A stretch of 64,000 nucleotides of DNA from Microvirga lotononidis. GTDB lineage: Bacteria; Pseudomonadota; Alphaproteobacteria; Rhizobiales; Beijerinckiaceae. The stretch lies in the NCBI RefSeq assembly GCF_034627025.1, contig NZ_CP141048.1:4901093-4965092 (forward strand), in the 5' to 3' direction. The number at the start of each line of letters is the position of its first letter. The stretch's first letter is position 1. Below, piece after piece: positions 54,601 through 63,188 of the stretch. A model generated the notes under the pieces. The model was not told where the DNA came from and did no database searches. It saw only the letters and a list, made by a program, of their open reading frames with translations. The position numbers were made by a program, and so were the translations under genes.

Positions 54601-55734
54601 TCAGCTCGCCTTGCGGGTCGGTAATCGACGCAGGTTGGCCAAGGGGTGACGCTGGATGCGCTCGATCGAGAGACCCTCGGCATCGAACAGATGGCAGGTG
54701 GCCGGATCGAGCTTGATGGCAACGCGCTCATGCACACCTGTTGGAACCTCGCCATCTGCCTGGACAATCACCATGGGGCCATCCTGCAGTTGCGTATAGA
54801 GAAATGTCTCGCCGCCCAGTCTCTCCACGACCATGACCTCGCCGGCCAGTTCGCCTTCTCCGGCCAAGTGCATATGCTCGGGCCGGACGCCGAGCGTCAC
54901 CGCATCACCCACCCTTTGGCGGCCGGGACGAACCGGGATCCGGAAGCTGACCCCATGAGCCAGCTGAATGGTGGTTCCGGTCTCGTCGATTGAGGTCACT
55001 TTAGCAGGCAGGAAGTTCATTTTCGGACTGCCGATGAAGCCTGCCACGAATAAATTACGAGGATGATGATAGAGTTCGAGCGGAGTACCCGCCTGCTCGA
55101 TGATGCCTGCCTGAAGCACCACGATCTTGTCGGCCATCGTCATGGCCTCGACCTGATCGTGCGTTACATAGATCATGGTCGCAGCCAATTGGTCATGAAG
55201 CCGGGCAAGCTCGATGCGCATCTGAACGCGCAGGGCGGCGTCGAGATTGGACAACGGCTCGTCGAACAGGAAGACCTTGGGCTTACGCACGATGGCTCGT
55301 CCTATGGCCACACGCTGCCTCTGGCCGCCGGAGAGTTCCTTGGGCTTGCGGTCGAGCAATGCATCGAGATGCAGGATGCGCGCGGCCTCGGCCACTTTGG
55401 CGTGTCGCTCCTCCTTCGAAACGCCTGCGAGCCGCAGGGAAAAGCCCATGTTATCGGCGACGGACATGTGAGGATAGAGCGCATACGACTGGAACACCAT
55501 GGCCAATCCGCGCTCCGACGGCGGAACATCGTTCACGCGTTGCCCATCGATCATCAGATCGCCGGCGGTGATCTCCTCTAACCCAGCGATCATCCGCAGG
55601 AGCGTGGACTTCCCGCAACCGGACGGCCCGACGAAAACGCAGAACTCACGATCATCGATCGAGAGATTGACCCCCTTGATCACCTGGACGGCACCGTAGT
55701 TCTTCTGAATGTCCTTGAGCGTCACGGTCGCCAT
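54601..55734 (-). CDS. smoK: Sugar/polyol ABC ATPase (SmoK/UgpC type)
   Basis: 377 residues of the CUT1-type transporter ATPases. Walker A is at 36-44 (GPSGCGKST), the signature is LSGGQRQRVAIGRAI and Walker B is VFLFDEPLSNLD. The C-terminal MalK-like regulatory domain includes TLGVRPEHMHLAGEGELAGEV. It energises the polyol transporter encoded upstream and lies 14 bases after the second permease. Confidence 0.92.
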   Translation of the reverse strand: MATVTLKDIQKNYGAVQVIKGVNLSIDDREFCVFVGPSGCGKSTLLRMIAGLEEITAGDLMIDGQRVNDVPPSERGLAMVFQSYALYPHMSVADNMGFSLRLAGVSKEERHAKVAEAARILHLDALLDRKPKELSGGQRQRVAIGRAIVRKPKVFLFDEPLSNLDAALRVQMRIELARLHDQLAATMIYVTHDQVEAMTMADKIVVLQAGIIEQAGTPLELYHHPRNLFVAGFIGSPKMNFLPAKVTSIDETGTTIQLAHGVSFRIPVRPGRQRVGDAVTLGVRPEHMHLAGEGELAGEVMVVERLGGETFLYTQLQDGPMVIVQADGEVPTGVHERVAIKLDPATCHLFDAEGLSIERIQRHPLANLRRLPTRKAS

Positions 55735-55748
55735 TACGGCTCTCCCTT

Positions 55749-56570
55749 TTACTTGACGGCCCCGAAGGTAAGGCCGCGGACCAGTTGCCGCTGGCTCATC
55801 CAGCCGAATACGAGGATCGGCGCGATGGCGATCGTCGAAGCGGCCGAGAGCTTGGCCCAGAACAATCCTTCAGGGGCAGAGAACGAGGCAATGAATGTCG
55901 TCAGCGGCGCCGCCTCGGAGGTTGTGAGATTGAGACTCCAGAACGCCTCATTCCAACACAGGATGATCGAAAGAAGAGCCGTGGACGCGATCCCTGGCAG
56001 GGACAGGGGCATCAGAAGCATCCAAACTTCCTGCTTCGGCTTGGCTCCGTCCATTCGCCCTGCCTCCAGGATGTCCTTAGGCACCTCCTTGAAGAAGGTG
56101 TAGAGCATCCAGACGACGATCGGCAGGTTCATGAGCGTATAGACGACGATCAGTCCCCAGCGCGTATCGATGGCACCCATATCCCGGAACAGCAGGTAGA
56201 TCGGGATCAGGACCCCCACTGCGGGCATCATCTTGGTGGAGAGCATCCAGAGCAGCAGATCCTTGGTCTTCCTTCCCGGGAAGAAGGCCATGGCATAGGA
56301 GGCCGGCACGGCGATCAAGGTTGCGAGAAACGTGGCGCCGACGGAAATGATGACGCTGTTCAGAGCGAAGTGAACGTAGTCGGCACGCTCCCGCACGGTG
56401 ATATAGTTCTCCAAAGTTGGCGTGAAAAAGAGCTTGGGCGGCGTCGCAATCGCCTCGACCTCCGGTTTGAAGCTCGTCAGGATCATCCAGAATATCGGAA
56501 AGAAGATCAGTCCGGCGGCGATCCAACCGACCAATGTCATCAGGAGCCTGCTGCGGGTTTTCGGATGCAT
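55749..56570 (-). CDS. smoG: Polyol ABC permease (SmoG type)
   Basis: 273 residues with about six membrane segments. The start is MHPKTRSRLLMTLVGWIAAG and the EAA loop, the ATPase contact, is EVPKDILEAGRMDGAKPKQEV near residue 178. The C terminus reads LVRGLTFGAVK, typical of mannitol/sorbitol SmoG. ATG 56570 is chosen; upstream in-frame codons overlap the preceding gene and are not membrane-like. Confidence 0.9.
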   Translation of the reverse strand: MHPKTRSRLLMTLVGWIAAGLIFFPIFWMILTSFKPEVEAIATPPKLFFTPTLENYITVRERADYVHFALNSVIISVGATFLATLIAVPASYAMAFFPGRKTKDLLLWMLSTKMMPAVGVLIPIYLLFRDMGAIDTRWGLIVVYTLMNLPIVVWMLYTFFKEVPKDILEAGRMDGAKPKQEVWMLLMPLSLPGIASTALLSIILCWNEAFWSLNLTTSEAAPLTTFIASFSAPEGLFWAKLSAASTIAIAPILVFGWMSQRQLVRGLTFGAVK

Positions 56571-56580
56571 GGCCGGATCC

Positions 56581-57504
56581 TCAGTCGGCGATGTTCTTGG
56601 CGATCGAGCGGACCAGGAAGATCGCCACGATGTTAGCCAGAACGACCGCAATTACGCCCGCAGCCGATGCTCCGCCGACATCGTACTCGCGCAGGGCCCG
56701 AAGGTAGATCAGGAAGGCCAGATTCGTGGAGGCCAGACCAGGGCCGCCGGAGGTCGTGACATAGATCTCCGCGAAGACCGAGAGCAGAAAGATCGTCTCG
56801 ATCATGATCACCACGCTGATCGCACGGCCGAGATGCGGCAGGATGATGAAGAAGAACATCGCGAACGGCCCGGCGCCATCCATGCGCGCGGCTTCCTTCT
56901 GCTCGTTGTCGAGGGACTGAATGGCCGTCAGCAGGATGAGCAGAGCGAAAGGCAGCCATTGCCATGCGACGATGATGATCACCGAGGTCAGAGGGAAATT
57001 TCCGAAGAAGTCGATGGCAGGCAGCCCCAAGGATCGGGCGAAGAATGCGAACAACCCGTTGACCGGATGCATCAGCATATTCTTCCAGATCAGCGCACTG
57101 ACTGTCGGCATAACGAAGAACGGCGCGATTGCGAGCAGGCGGGCGATGCTCCGCCCGTAAAACTCCTGGTCGAATAGAACGGCAAGCAGCGTGCCGAGGC
57201 CTACGGTGATGACGAGCACCCAGAAGACCAGGAACAGCGTGTTGGCCATGGCCGTCCAGAGGGACGGGTCAGTCAGCAGGAAGGTGTAGTTTTCAATTCC
57301 GGCGAACCCGCCGACTGAAGGATCAAGCAAATTGTAGTATTGAAACGAGAACCATAACGTCATCGCCAGCGGCACGATCATCCATAGAAACAGGACGACG
57401 ACCGATGGTGCGATCAAGGGCAGAGTTCTGACGTTGCGTTGGCTGCGACCGCCGACATTAACCGTTATTGCGGGGGCAGGAGCAGTTGTGGTTGTGCCTA
57501 CCAT
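56581..57504 (-). CDS. smoF: Polyol ABC permease (SmoF type)
   Basis: 307 residues with a cytoplasmic N terminus of about 25 residues and about six membrane segments (LPLIAPSVVVLFLWMIVPLA first). The EAA loop is around QSLDNEQKEAARMDGAGPFAM near residue 215. It pairs with the downstream permease as the two-subunit channel of a CUT1 transporter. It lies 69 bases after the binding-protein gene. Confidence 0.9.
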   Translation of the reverse strand: MVGTTTTAPAPAITVNVGGRSQRNVRTLPLIAPSVVVLFLWMIVPLAMTLWFSFQYYNLLDPSVGGFAGIENYTFLLTDPSLWTAMANTLFLVFWVLVITVGLGTLLAVLFDQEFYGRSIARLLAIAPFFVMPTVSALIWKNMLMHPVNGLFAFFARSLGLPAIDFFGNFPLTSVIIIVAWQWLPFALLILLTAIQSLDNEQKEAARMDGAGPFAMFFFIILPHLGRAISVVIMIETIFLLSVFAEIYVTTSGGPGLASTNLAFLIYLRALREYDVGGASAAGVIAVVLANIVAIFLVRSIAKNIAD

Positions 57505-57573
57505 CGGAACCGACTCATCATTGGAGTGAGCATTCGGCAGGCTGGAATGCTTGCCGAATGCATGGCACTTAAA

Positions 57574-58890
57574 TCACTTGGGATATCCCGCCTGCTTCAT
57601 CGTCCGCTCGGTCGAGCGTTGTGCGTTCTCCAAGGCTTGATCCACCGTCACCTGACCCGCGAGGGCTGCGGCGATCTGCTGGCCGACGGCCGTGCCGATC
57701 CCCTGGAATTCTGGAATTGCCACATACTGGATTCCAACATAGGGAACCGGGTCCTTCGTCGGCTTGGTGATGTCCGCATTGACGATGGAGTCGTAGACGA
57801 TCTTCGCGAACGGTGCGGCTTTCTGGTATTCAGGATTGTCGTAGGTCGATTTGCGCGTTCCGGGCGGGACCGAAACCCAGCCGACCTCGTTGCCGACCAG
57901 CGTGATATAGTCTTTCGACGTCGCCCATTTCAGAAACGACTTTGCGGCATCGACCTTCTTCGACGATGCCGGGACGGCCAGAGCCCATGCCCAGAACCAG
58001 GCCGATCCGTTGCTGGTGACTTCCACGGGCGCCGGAGCGAAAGCCGTCTTGTCCGCGACCTGGCTTTCCTTCGGGTTATAGATATAGCCGGCCGCCGAAG
58101 TTGCATCGACCCACATGCCGCAGTGCCCCGTCGCGAACAGCGCGCGGTTCTCGTTGTGGCCGTTGGCAGTGGCGCCGGGAGGACCATACTCCCTCATGTT
58201 CTTGACGTAATAATTGATCGCGTTCTTCCAGGGCTCCGTCGTGAGCTGCGGTTCCCATTTCTCGTTGAACCAGCGGCCGCCGAACGCATTCACCATCGGG
58301 CCGATGAAAGCCATGTTCTCGCCCCAACCAGGCTTGCCGCGCTGGCAGAAGCCGTATTGCTCCTTGGATTTGTCGGTGAGCTTTGCGGCATATTCAGAGA
58401 TCTGATCATAGGTCGGCTTGTCCGGCATCTTGAGGCCGGCCTGATCGAACAGGTCCTTCCGATAGAAGGTGAACGAACTCTCCGCATAGAACGGCAAGGA
58501 ATAAAGCTTGCCGTTCGCTGAGAGCGCGCTCTTCACAGTCGGAATAAGGTCGCCGTAGTCGTAATCATTGCCGAGATCGTCGAGGGACACCAACCAGTTC
58601 TGCTTGCCCCAGATCGGAGTTTCATAAGATCCGATCGTGATGATGTCGAACTGCCCGCCCTTCGTGGCGATGTCGGTGGTTGCACGTTGACGTAGGACGT
58701 TCTCTTCCAGCACGACCCAATTCAGCTTATTTCCGGTAGCCTGCTCCCACTTGGGGGACAGCCGCTGCATGATGATCATGTCGGCGTTGTTGACCGTAGC
58801 AATTGTCAGAGTTTGGCCTTGCGCAAGTGCGCAGCTTGTGCCGCCGACCAACGCGACTGCTGACAATAGGGCGATGTTCCTAAACAGCAT
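57574..58890 (-). CDS. smoE: Polyol-binding periplasmic protein (SmoE type)
   Basis: 438 residues with a Sec signal peptide (about residues 1-23, cleavage near CALA-Q). Mature features are TLTIATVNNADMIIMQRLSP, QRATTDIATKGGQFDIITIG near residue 68, and FYAESSFTFYRKDLFDQAGL near residue 135. This matches the sorbitol/mannitol-binding SmoE group. ATG 58890 follows GGAGGA by 6 bases; an in-frame TTG 4 codons earlier is weaker. It is the first gene of the polyol operon. Confidence 0.9.
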   Translation of the reverse strand: MLFRNIALLSAVALVGGTSCALAQGQTLTIATVNNADMIIMQRLSPKWEQATGNKLNWVVLEENVLRQRATTDIATKGGQFDIITIGSYETPIWGKQNWLVSLDDLGNDYDYGDLIPTVKSALSANGKLYSLPFYAESSFTFYRKDLFDQAGLKMPDKPTYDQISEYAAKLTDKSKEQYGFCQRGKPGWGENMAFIGPMVNAFGGRWFNEKWEPQLTTEPWKNAINYYVKNMREYGPPGATANGHNENRALFATGHCGMWVDATSAAGYIYNPKESQVADKTAFAPAPVEVTSNGSAWFWAWALAVPASSKKVDAAKSFLKWATSKDYITLVGNEVGWVSVPPGTRKSTYDNPEYQKAAPFAKIVYDSIVNADITKPTKDPVPYVGIQYVAIPEFQGIGTAVGQQIAAALAGQVTVDQALENAQRSTERTMKQAGYPK

Positions 58891-59428
58891 TGCTTCCTCC
58901 AAAAATAGTTCTTATTATTCGAATGCTCTCACGATCGTTTTTCATCGTCAATTGGAGCAGTTATTGCGCAGAGGCCTATTCTTCATTGGTAATTTACTAG
59001 GAATAGTCTCGTTCTCAATCGTTTTTACTACTATGCGTGAGAGGTATTGCCCCTCAACGGGGTCACTCTAGGTATCGCCGCCCTCCTCGGCGTCGAGCTG
59101 GGGCGGCAGATCTTCAACCGTCTCGACAAAGGTCTCGAAGCGTTCGAAGCATCAGAACTGCATCCGGGTTCGAAGCCGAGCTTGCGCTGCCGCGATGTCT
59201 TGGTTTTCGGCGGTCATTTGAAGGCGAAGTGCGAAGCCCCACCCCTCTCCTCGCTTTACTGGCTGAAATCAGGATAAGGACCGCTTCGTGCCAGGACGAA
59301 TTGGTTTAGAATCTTACCATCTTGAAGGGAGTTCTCCAGTGCCCATAGCGCTGGCACCGCCGGCGCAGTGTGGGCCAGCTCACGCTGCTGGCCTAGGAAC
59401 ATACCTTGATCGTAGGACGTTTTCAGGC
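58891..59428. other. Intergenic region with smo promoter and a decayed reading frame
   Basis: About 538 bases. The part 58905-59040 is AT-rich and should hold the minus-strand smo promoter. The part 59041-59280 is GC-rich and carries the broken frame listed below. The final 90 bases before 59429 could be an N-terminal extension of the pyrophosphatase, starting at GTG 59339 behind AGGGAG, but that stretch does not look pyrophosphatase-like. Confidence 0.5.
59068..59217 (-). pseudogene. Decayed reading frame, unidentified
   Basis: One minus-strand frame reads MTAENQDIAAAQARLRTRMQ, then a TGA (59152-59154), then CFERFETFVETVEDLPPQLD and AEEGGDT, then a TAG at 59068-59070. Both halves look like real soluble protein (amphipathic, charged), but the in-frame stops interrupt them. 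It may be the remnant of a small gene or of a mobile element. I do not recognise the family, and chance is not excluded. Confidence 0.25.
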
Positions 59429-59974
59429 ATGCCCAGGCTTAAGCCTCTCACTTGCCTTCCAACCTTCGATCCGGAGACGGGGGACCTGATTGTTCTTGTC
59501 GAAACCCCGAGGCACAGCCGCAGCAAATATGCCTACAACACGGACACCGGGACCTTCGATCTCAAGTTCGTTCTGCCTGAAGGCATGACATTTCCCCTCG
59601 ACTTCGGGTTCGCTCCTTCCACGCTAGGACAGGATGGAGATCCCCTCGATGTCCTCCTCCTTCTGGACGAACCCGTCGCGGTGGGCACGCGGACGAAAGC
59701 GCGTTTGGTAGGCGCGATCCGGGCTCATGAGCGGGAGAAGGATGGTCGATGGGACCGCAACGACCGACTGATCGCCGTTGCCGTCCATGCTCATGCCCAT
59801 GAGCACATCCATGCAATCCAAGATATGAACCAGCAAACGCTTGCTGACGTCGAGGCCTTTTTCGAGGCCTATAATCGACTGCACGGCAAGGACTTTCGGA
59901 TCAAAGATCACGTCGATGCCAAAAAGGCCGGCAAGTTGCTGAGGAAGGGGCAAGCCGCATACCGGCACCGGTAA
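59429..59974 (+). CDS. Inorganic pyrophosphatase, family I
   Basis: Soluble Mg2+-dependent pyrophosphatase (181 residues). The core shows SKYAYNTDTGTFDLKFVLP near residue 32, FPLDFGFAPSTLGQDGDPLDVLLL with the metal-binding acidic set D69, D71, D74, and later VAVHAHAHEHIHAIQDM. The sequence is divergent from housekeeping Ppa, for example DFGFAPST replaces the usual YGFIPxT, so it may be a second copy. ATG 59429 is where similarity starts; GTG 59339 is an alternative. Confidence 0.85.
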   Translation: MPRLKPLTCLPTFDPETGDLIVLVETPRHSRSKYAYNTDTGTFDLKFVLPEGMTFPLDFGFAPSTLGQDGDPLDVLLLLDEPVAVGTRTKARLVGAIRAHEREKDGRWDRNDRLIAVAVHAHAHEHIHAIQDMNQQTLADVEAFFEAYNRLHGKDFRIKDHVDAKKAGKLLRKGQAAYRHR

Positions 59975-60121
59975 TCGGCGCGGTTCGGATACCGGTTTCC
60001 CCGATGCAGCTTTCAGAGAGCTGCGCCTAAAGCACCGATCGCTGGAACCCCTTCTGCGGCATTGTTCATCACTAAAACAGCCGGCCGGACGACACCAACG
60101 TCCGACCGGCCGTCAGCGTGC

Positions 60122-60952
60122 TCAGGAAGCCTTAGGCAGAGAGACCGGAGCCGCCTGCCCGCTGCCATATCGCTCAGCAGGCAGGCGGCGGGACAGGTTG
60201 GGGCCAAGCGCCGCGCGGGCGGTCTTGAAAGCGGTCCAGTCGGCGATGTCCGGCAGCGCGGGGATTGTGACGCGCTCCCCCTGATCGAGACCTGCAAGAG
60301 CGGCATCGACCATGTCGCCGGTCTCCATCACCGCCTCCTGCGGGAGGGTGTTGATGTCGATTCCCCCCTTCGCCCAGAGCTCCGTGCGCGTGGCTCCCGG
60401 CAGCACAGCCTGCACGCGCACGCCGTAGGGCGAGAGCTCGCTGTCGAGCCCTTCGCTGAACGCAAGCACATACGCCTTGCTGGCGCTGTAGCCGACGCTG
60501 ATGGCCGGCTGGTCACCACGGATGCCGGCCACGGAGGCGATGTTGATGATGTCGCCTTTTCGCCGCTGCACGAGACCGGGTACGACCGCCCGCGCCAGCC
60601 GGGTTGCCACCGCGACGTTGAGCTGGATCATCGCATTGAGACGCTCAGGATTCATCCCGATCATCGGGCCAGCGACCGCGATGCCGGCATTGTTGACCAG
60701 CATGGCGATGTCGTCGGCCTGCAGTCGCACCTCCACCTTCCGCGTATCGTCCGGCTCAGAAAGATCGGCTGGAAGCACCTCAATCCTCACGCCGGTCTCA
60801 TCGCGCAGGCGAGACGCGAGCGCATTCAGCTTCGCCTTATCGCGAGCGACCAGCACGAGGTCGAACCCGCGCCGGGCGAGACGATCAGCATAGACCGCCC
60901 CGATTCCTGCTGAAGCGCCCGTGATCAGCGCCGTTCCGTGTGCTTGGCTCAT
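60122..60952 (-). CDS. Short-chain dehydrogenase/reductase
   Basis: Classical SDR of 276 residues. The cofactor loop TGASAGIG is at 11-18 and NNAG at 87-90. The catalytic set is S140, Y155 and K159 (YSASK). The cofactor region VLVARDKAKL (R after the second strand) suggests NADP(H). The C-terminal 40 residues extend beyond the fold. It is divergent from a TetR regulator 133 bases away, which probably controls it. The substrate is unknown. Confidence 0.88.
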   Translation of the reverse strand: MSQAHGTALITGASAGIGAVYADRLARRGFDLVLVARDKAKLNALASRLRDETGVRIEVLPADLSEPDDTRKVEVRLQADDIAMLVNNAGIAVAGPMIGMNPERLNAMIQLNVAVATRLARAVVPGLVQRRKGDIINIASVAGIRGDQPAISVGYSASKAYVLAFSEGLDSELSPYGVRVQAVLPGATRTELWAKGGIDINTLPQEAVMETGDMVDAALAGLDQGERVTIPALPDIADWTAFKTARAALGPNLSRRLPAERYGSGQAAPVSLPKAS

Positions 60953-61029
60953 GGCATTTATTCCTTCAATCCGGGAGAGCGCGCAGCTGAACTAATGAGA
61001 CCGCACAGGTCATCTCCGTTAGATGATGA

Positions 61030-61058
61030 TTGACATATGATATGATAGACATAATGTA
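61030..61058 (+). promoter_or_regulatory. Predicted promoter of the TetR gene
   Basis: TTGACA (61030-61035) with a 16-base spacer to TAATGT (61052-61057), or 17 bases to AATGTA. The region is AT-rich and carries a GACATA direct repeat (61032-61037 and 61048-61053), which may be part of a regulator site shared with the divergent SDR gene. Confidence 0.4.
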
Positions 61059-61085
61059 AAGGCCGATCAGACATGAGGAATGGGC

Positions 61086-61682
61086 ATGCGTTACGAGAAG
61101 GGACACAAGGAACAGACGCGCAAACGAGTGCTCGATGTAGCGGCTGCGCGATTCCGCGCCCAGGGCATCGAGGGCACGGGCGTCGCGGGCCTCATGGCCG
61201 ATGCGGGCCTCACCCATGGTGGCTTCTATGCTCACTTCAAGTCGAAGGATGATCTCGTTCGGGCGGCCATCGCGGAGGCTCACACGGGCAGCCGGGAGAT
61301 GTGGGCAAAGGAGGTAAAGGCTGCCAAGGAACGGGGTGAGGACGGACTGGAAGCCATCGTCCATAGATACTTGCGAGCGGCACATCGTGACGGACCGGAA
61401 GCCGGCTGCTCCGTCGCAGCATTGGCGCAGGAGGTCGCCCGCAACGATGCCGAGACCCGCGACGTCATGGCCCACGCGGCCGACGAGATGGCGACGATCA
61501 TTGCGTCCGAACTGTCCCCCTCCATTCCTGAGGAGACGGCGCGGGAAACCGCCTATGCCATTTTCGGTCTCCTGATCGGTACGTTGCAGCTTGCCCGCGT
61601 CACGACCGACAAGGCTCTCTCCGAGGCCATTCTGCGATGCGGTCAGAACGCCGCCCTGCGCCTTGCACGCCACAAGGCCTGA
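61086..61682 (+). CDS. TetR-family regulator
   Basis: 198 residues. The N-terminal helix-turn-helix is at about 10-55 (TRKRVLDVAAARFRAQG, then VAGLMADAGLTHGGFYAHFKSKDDLV), the TetR pattern. The C-terminal helical ligand domain includes GCSVAALAQEVARND. ATG 61086 has GAGG 7 bases upstream and starts the family-typical MRYEKGHKE; an ATG two codons earlier is the alternative. It likely represses the divergent SDR gene and possibly itself. Confidence 0.88.
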   Translation: MRYEKGHKEQTRKRVLDVAAARFRAQGIEGTGVAGLMADAGLTHGGFYAHFKSKDDLVRAAIAEAHTGSREMWAKEVKAAKERGEDGLEAIVHRYLRAAHRDGPEAGCSVAALAQEVARNDAETRDVMAHAADEMATIIASELSPSIPEETARETAYAIFGLLIGTLQLARVTTDKALSEAILRCGQNAALRLARHKA

Positions 61683-61775
61683 TGGCCTCCCCTCCGCATC
61701 AGCCTCTCCCGACCCCATGGGACGGCTCCAACGGCGTCGGTCTCGCAACCAACATCAGACGGAAGGAACCGTCCC

Positions 61776-63071
61776 ATGATCTCGTCCGCTGTCGCTGCCC
61801 GGCTGGCCCGCCGCAATATCCATTACGGCTGGGTGGTCGTTGGGGTGACGTTCCTCACCATGCTCGTCACAGCTGGCGCCGTCGGCGCACCCGGCGTGCT
61901 CATCCTGCCGCTGCAACAGGAATTCGGATGGAAGACAGCGGAGATCTCCACCGCACTTGCCATCCGCCTGCTGCTCTTCGGCCTGATGGGTCCCTTTGCG
62001 GCGGCGCTCATGAACCGGTACGGCATCAGGCGAATGGCCCTCTCGGCTCTCTCGATCATCGCAGCCGGATTGCTGCTGTCCTTAGCCATGACACAGGTCT
62101 GGCAGCTCATTCTGCTCTGGGGCTTCGTCGTCGGCTTCGGCACGGGCCTAACGGCCCTGGTGCTCGGCGCCACCGTTGCGACACGCTGGTTCTCGGACCG
62201 GCGCGGGCTGGTGATCGGCCTGCTCACCGCCAGTTCGGCCACCGGCCAACTCGTCTTCCTGCCGCTCCTCGCCAACCTGACGGAGCGGCTCGGATGGCGG
62301 CCCGCCGTTGCGCTCATCTGCGGCCTACTCGTTCTCGCGGCGCTCCTCGTCTTTGCTCTCATGCGCGACCGGCCCGCCGACCTGGGTCTCGCTGCTTACG
62401 GTGACAAGCAGGGCGCCTCTGGTCCTTCTGCCGCAGTCGGCGCCACCTCGCCGATCGCGGCGCTGAGAGACGCCATGAGAACACGAGAGTTCTGGGTGCT
62501 GTTCGGCACCTTCTTCATCTGCGGTGCCAGCACCAACGGCCTGATCCAGACGCACTTCATCCCTCTCTGTGCGGATTATGGACTGGCTGCCGTGGGGGCC
62601 GCGAGCGTGCTGGCCATGATGGGCGTGTTCGACTTCTTCGGAACGGTGGGGTCGGGCTGGCTGTCCGATCGCTACGACAACCGCTGGCTGCTCTTCTGGT
62701 ATTACGGCCTGCGCGGCTTCTCCCTGCTCTATCTCCCCTTTACCGACTTCTCGTTCTATGGCCTGTCGCTCTTCGCCGTCTTCTACGGCCTCGACTGGAT
62801 CGCCACCGTTCCCCCGACCGTGAAGCTGACGGCCATGAAGTTCGGGCGTGAGCGTGCCAATCTCGTGTTCGGATGGGTCTTCGCCGGCCATCAGCTCGGA
62901 GCCGCAGCGGCAGCCTTCGGCGGCGGCCTCTCGCGCACCACCCTCGACACGTACCTTCCCGCCTTCTTCGCCGCTGGTGGCCTGTGCCTCATCGCAGCCT
63001 CGCTCGTCCTGACATTGACGACGGGGACGGAGAAGCACGTTGCCACAGCGGCTGCGCCTGCAAGAGGATAG
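61776..63071 (+). CDS. MFS transporter, OFA/MCT-like
   Basis: 431 residues with about twelve membrane segments. The start YGWVVVGVTFLTMLVTAGAVGAPGVL and the QQEFGWKTAEIS loop are typical of the oxalate/formate-antiporter and monocarboxylate-transporter branch. Loop 2-3 is MNRYGIRRMALSAL and the C half has SDRYDNRWLLFWYYGLRG. GGAAGGA precedes the ATG. It converges on an isocitrate-lyase-family gene, so a carboxylate substrate is plausible. It follows the TetR gene by 93 bases and may also be under its control. Confidence 0.87.
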   Translation: MISSAVAARLARRNIHYGWVVVGVTFLTMLVTAGAVGAPGVLILPLQQEFGWKTAEISTALAIRLLLFGLMGPFAAALMNRYGIRRMALSALSIIAAGLLLSLAMTQVWQLILLWGFVVGFGTGLTALVLGATVATRWFSDRRGLVIGLLTASSATGQLVFLPLLANLTERLGWRPAVALICGLLVLAALLVFALMRDRPADLGLAAYGDKQGASGPSAAVGATSPIAALRDAMRTREFWVLFGTFFICGASTNGLIQTHFIPLCADYGLAAVGAASVLAMMGVFDFFGTVGSGWLSDRYDNRWLLFWYYGLRGFSLLYLPFTDFSFYGLSLFAVFYGLDWIATVPPTVKLTAMKFGRERANLVFGWVFAGHQLGAAAAAFGGGLSRTTLDTYLPAFFAAGGLCLIAASLVLTLTTGTEKHVATAAAPARG

Positions 63072-63188
63072 GCTCCATAGACCGGGCTCATGCCGGACGC
63101 TGCAGCCGGCCTGGCCGATCAGGCCGCCTGTTCGACCGTTTCGTTCAGAACTCCATATCGCGACCGCTTTGCTTTTCCGCAGATCGCA

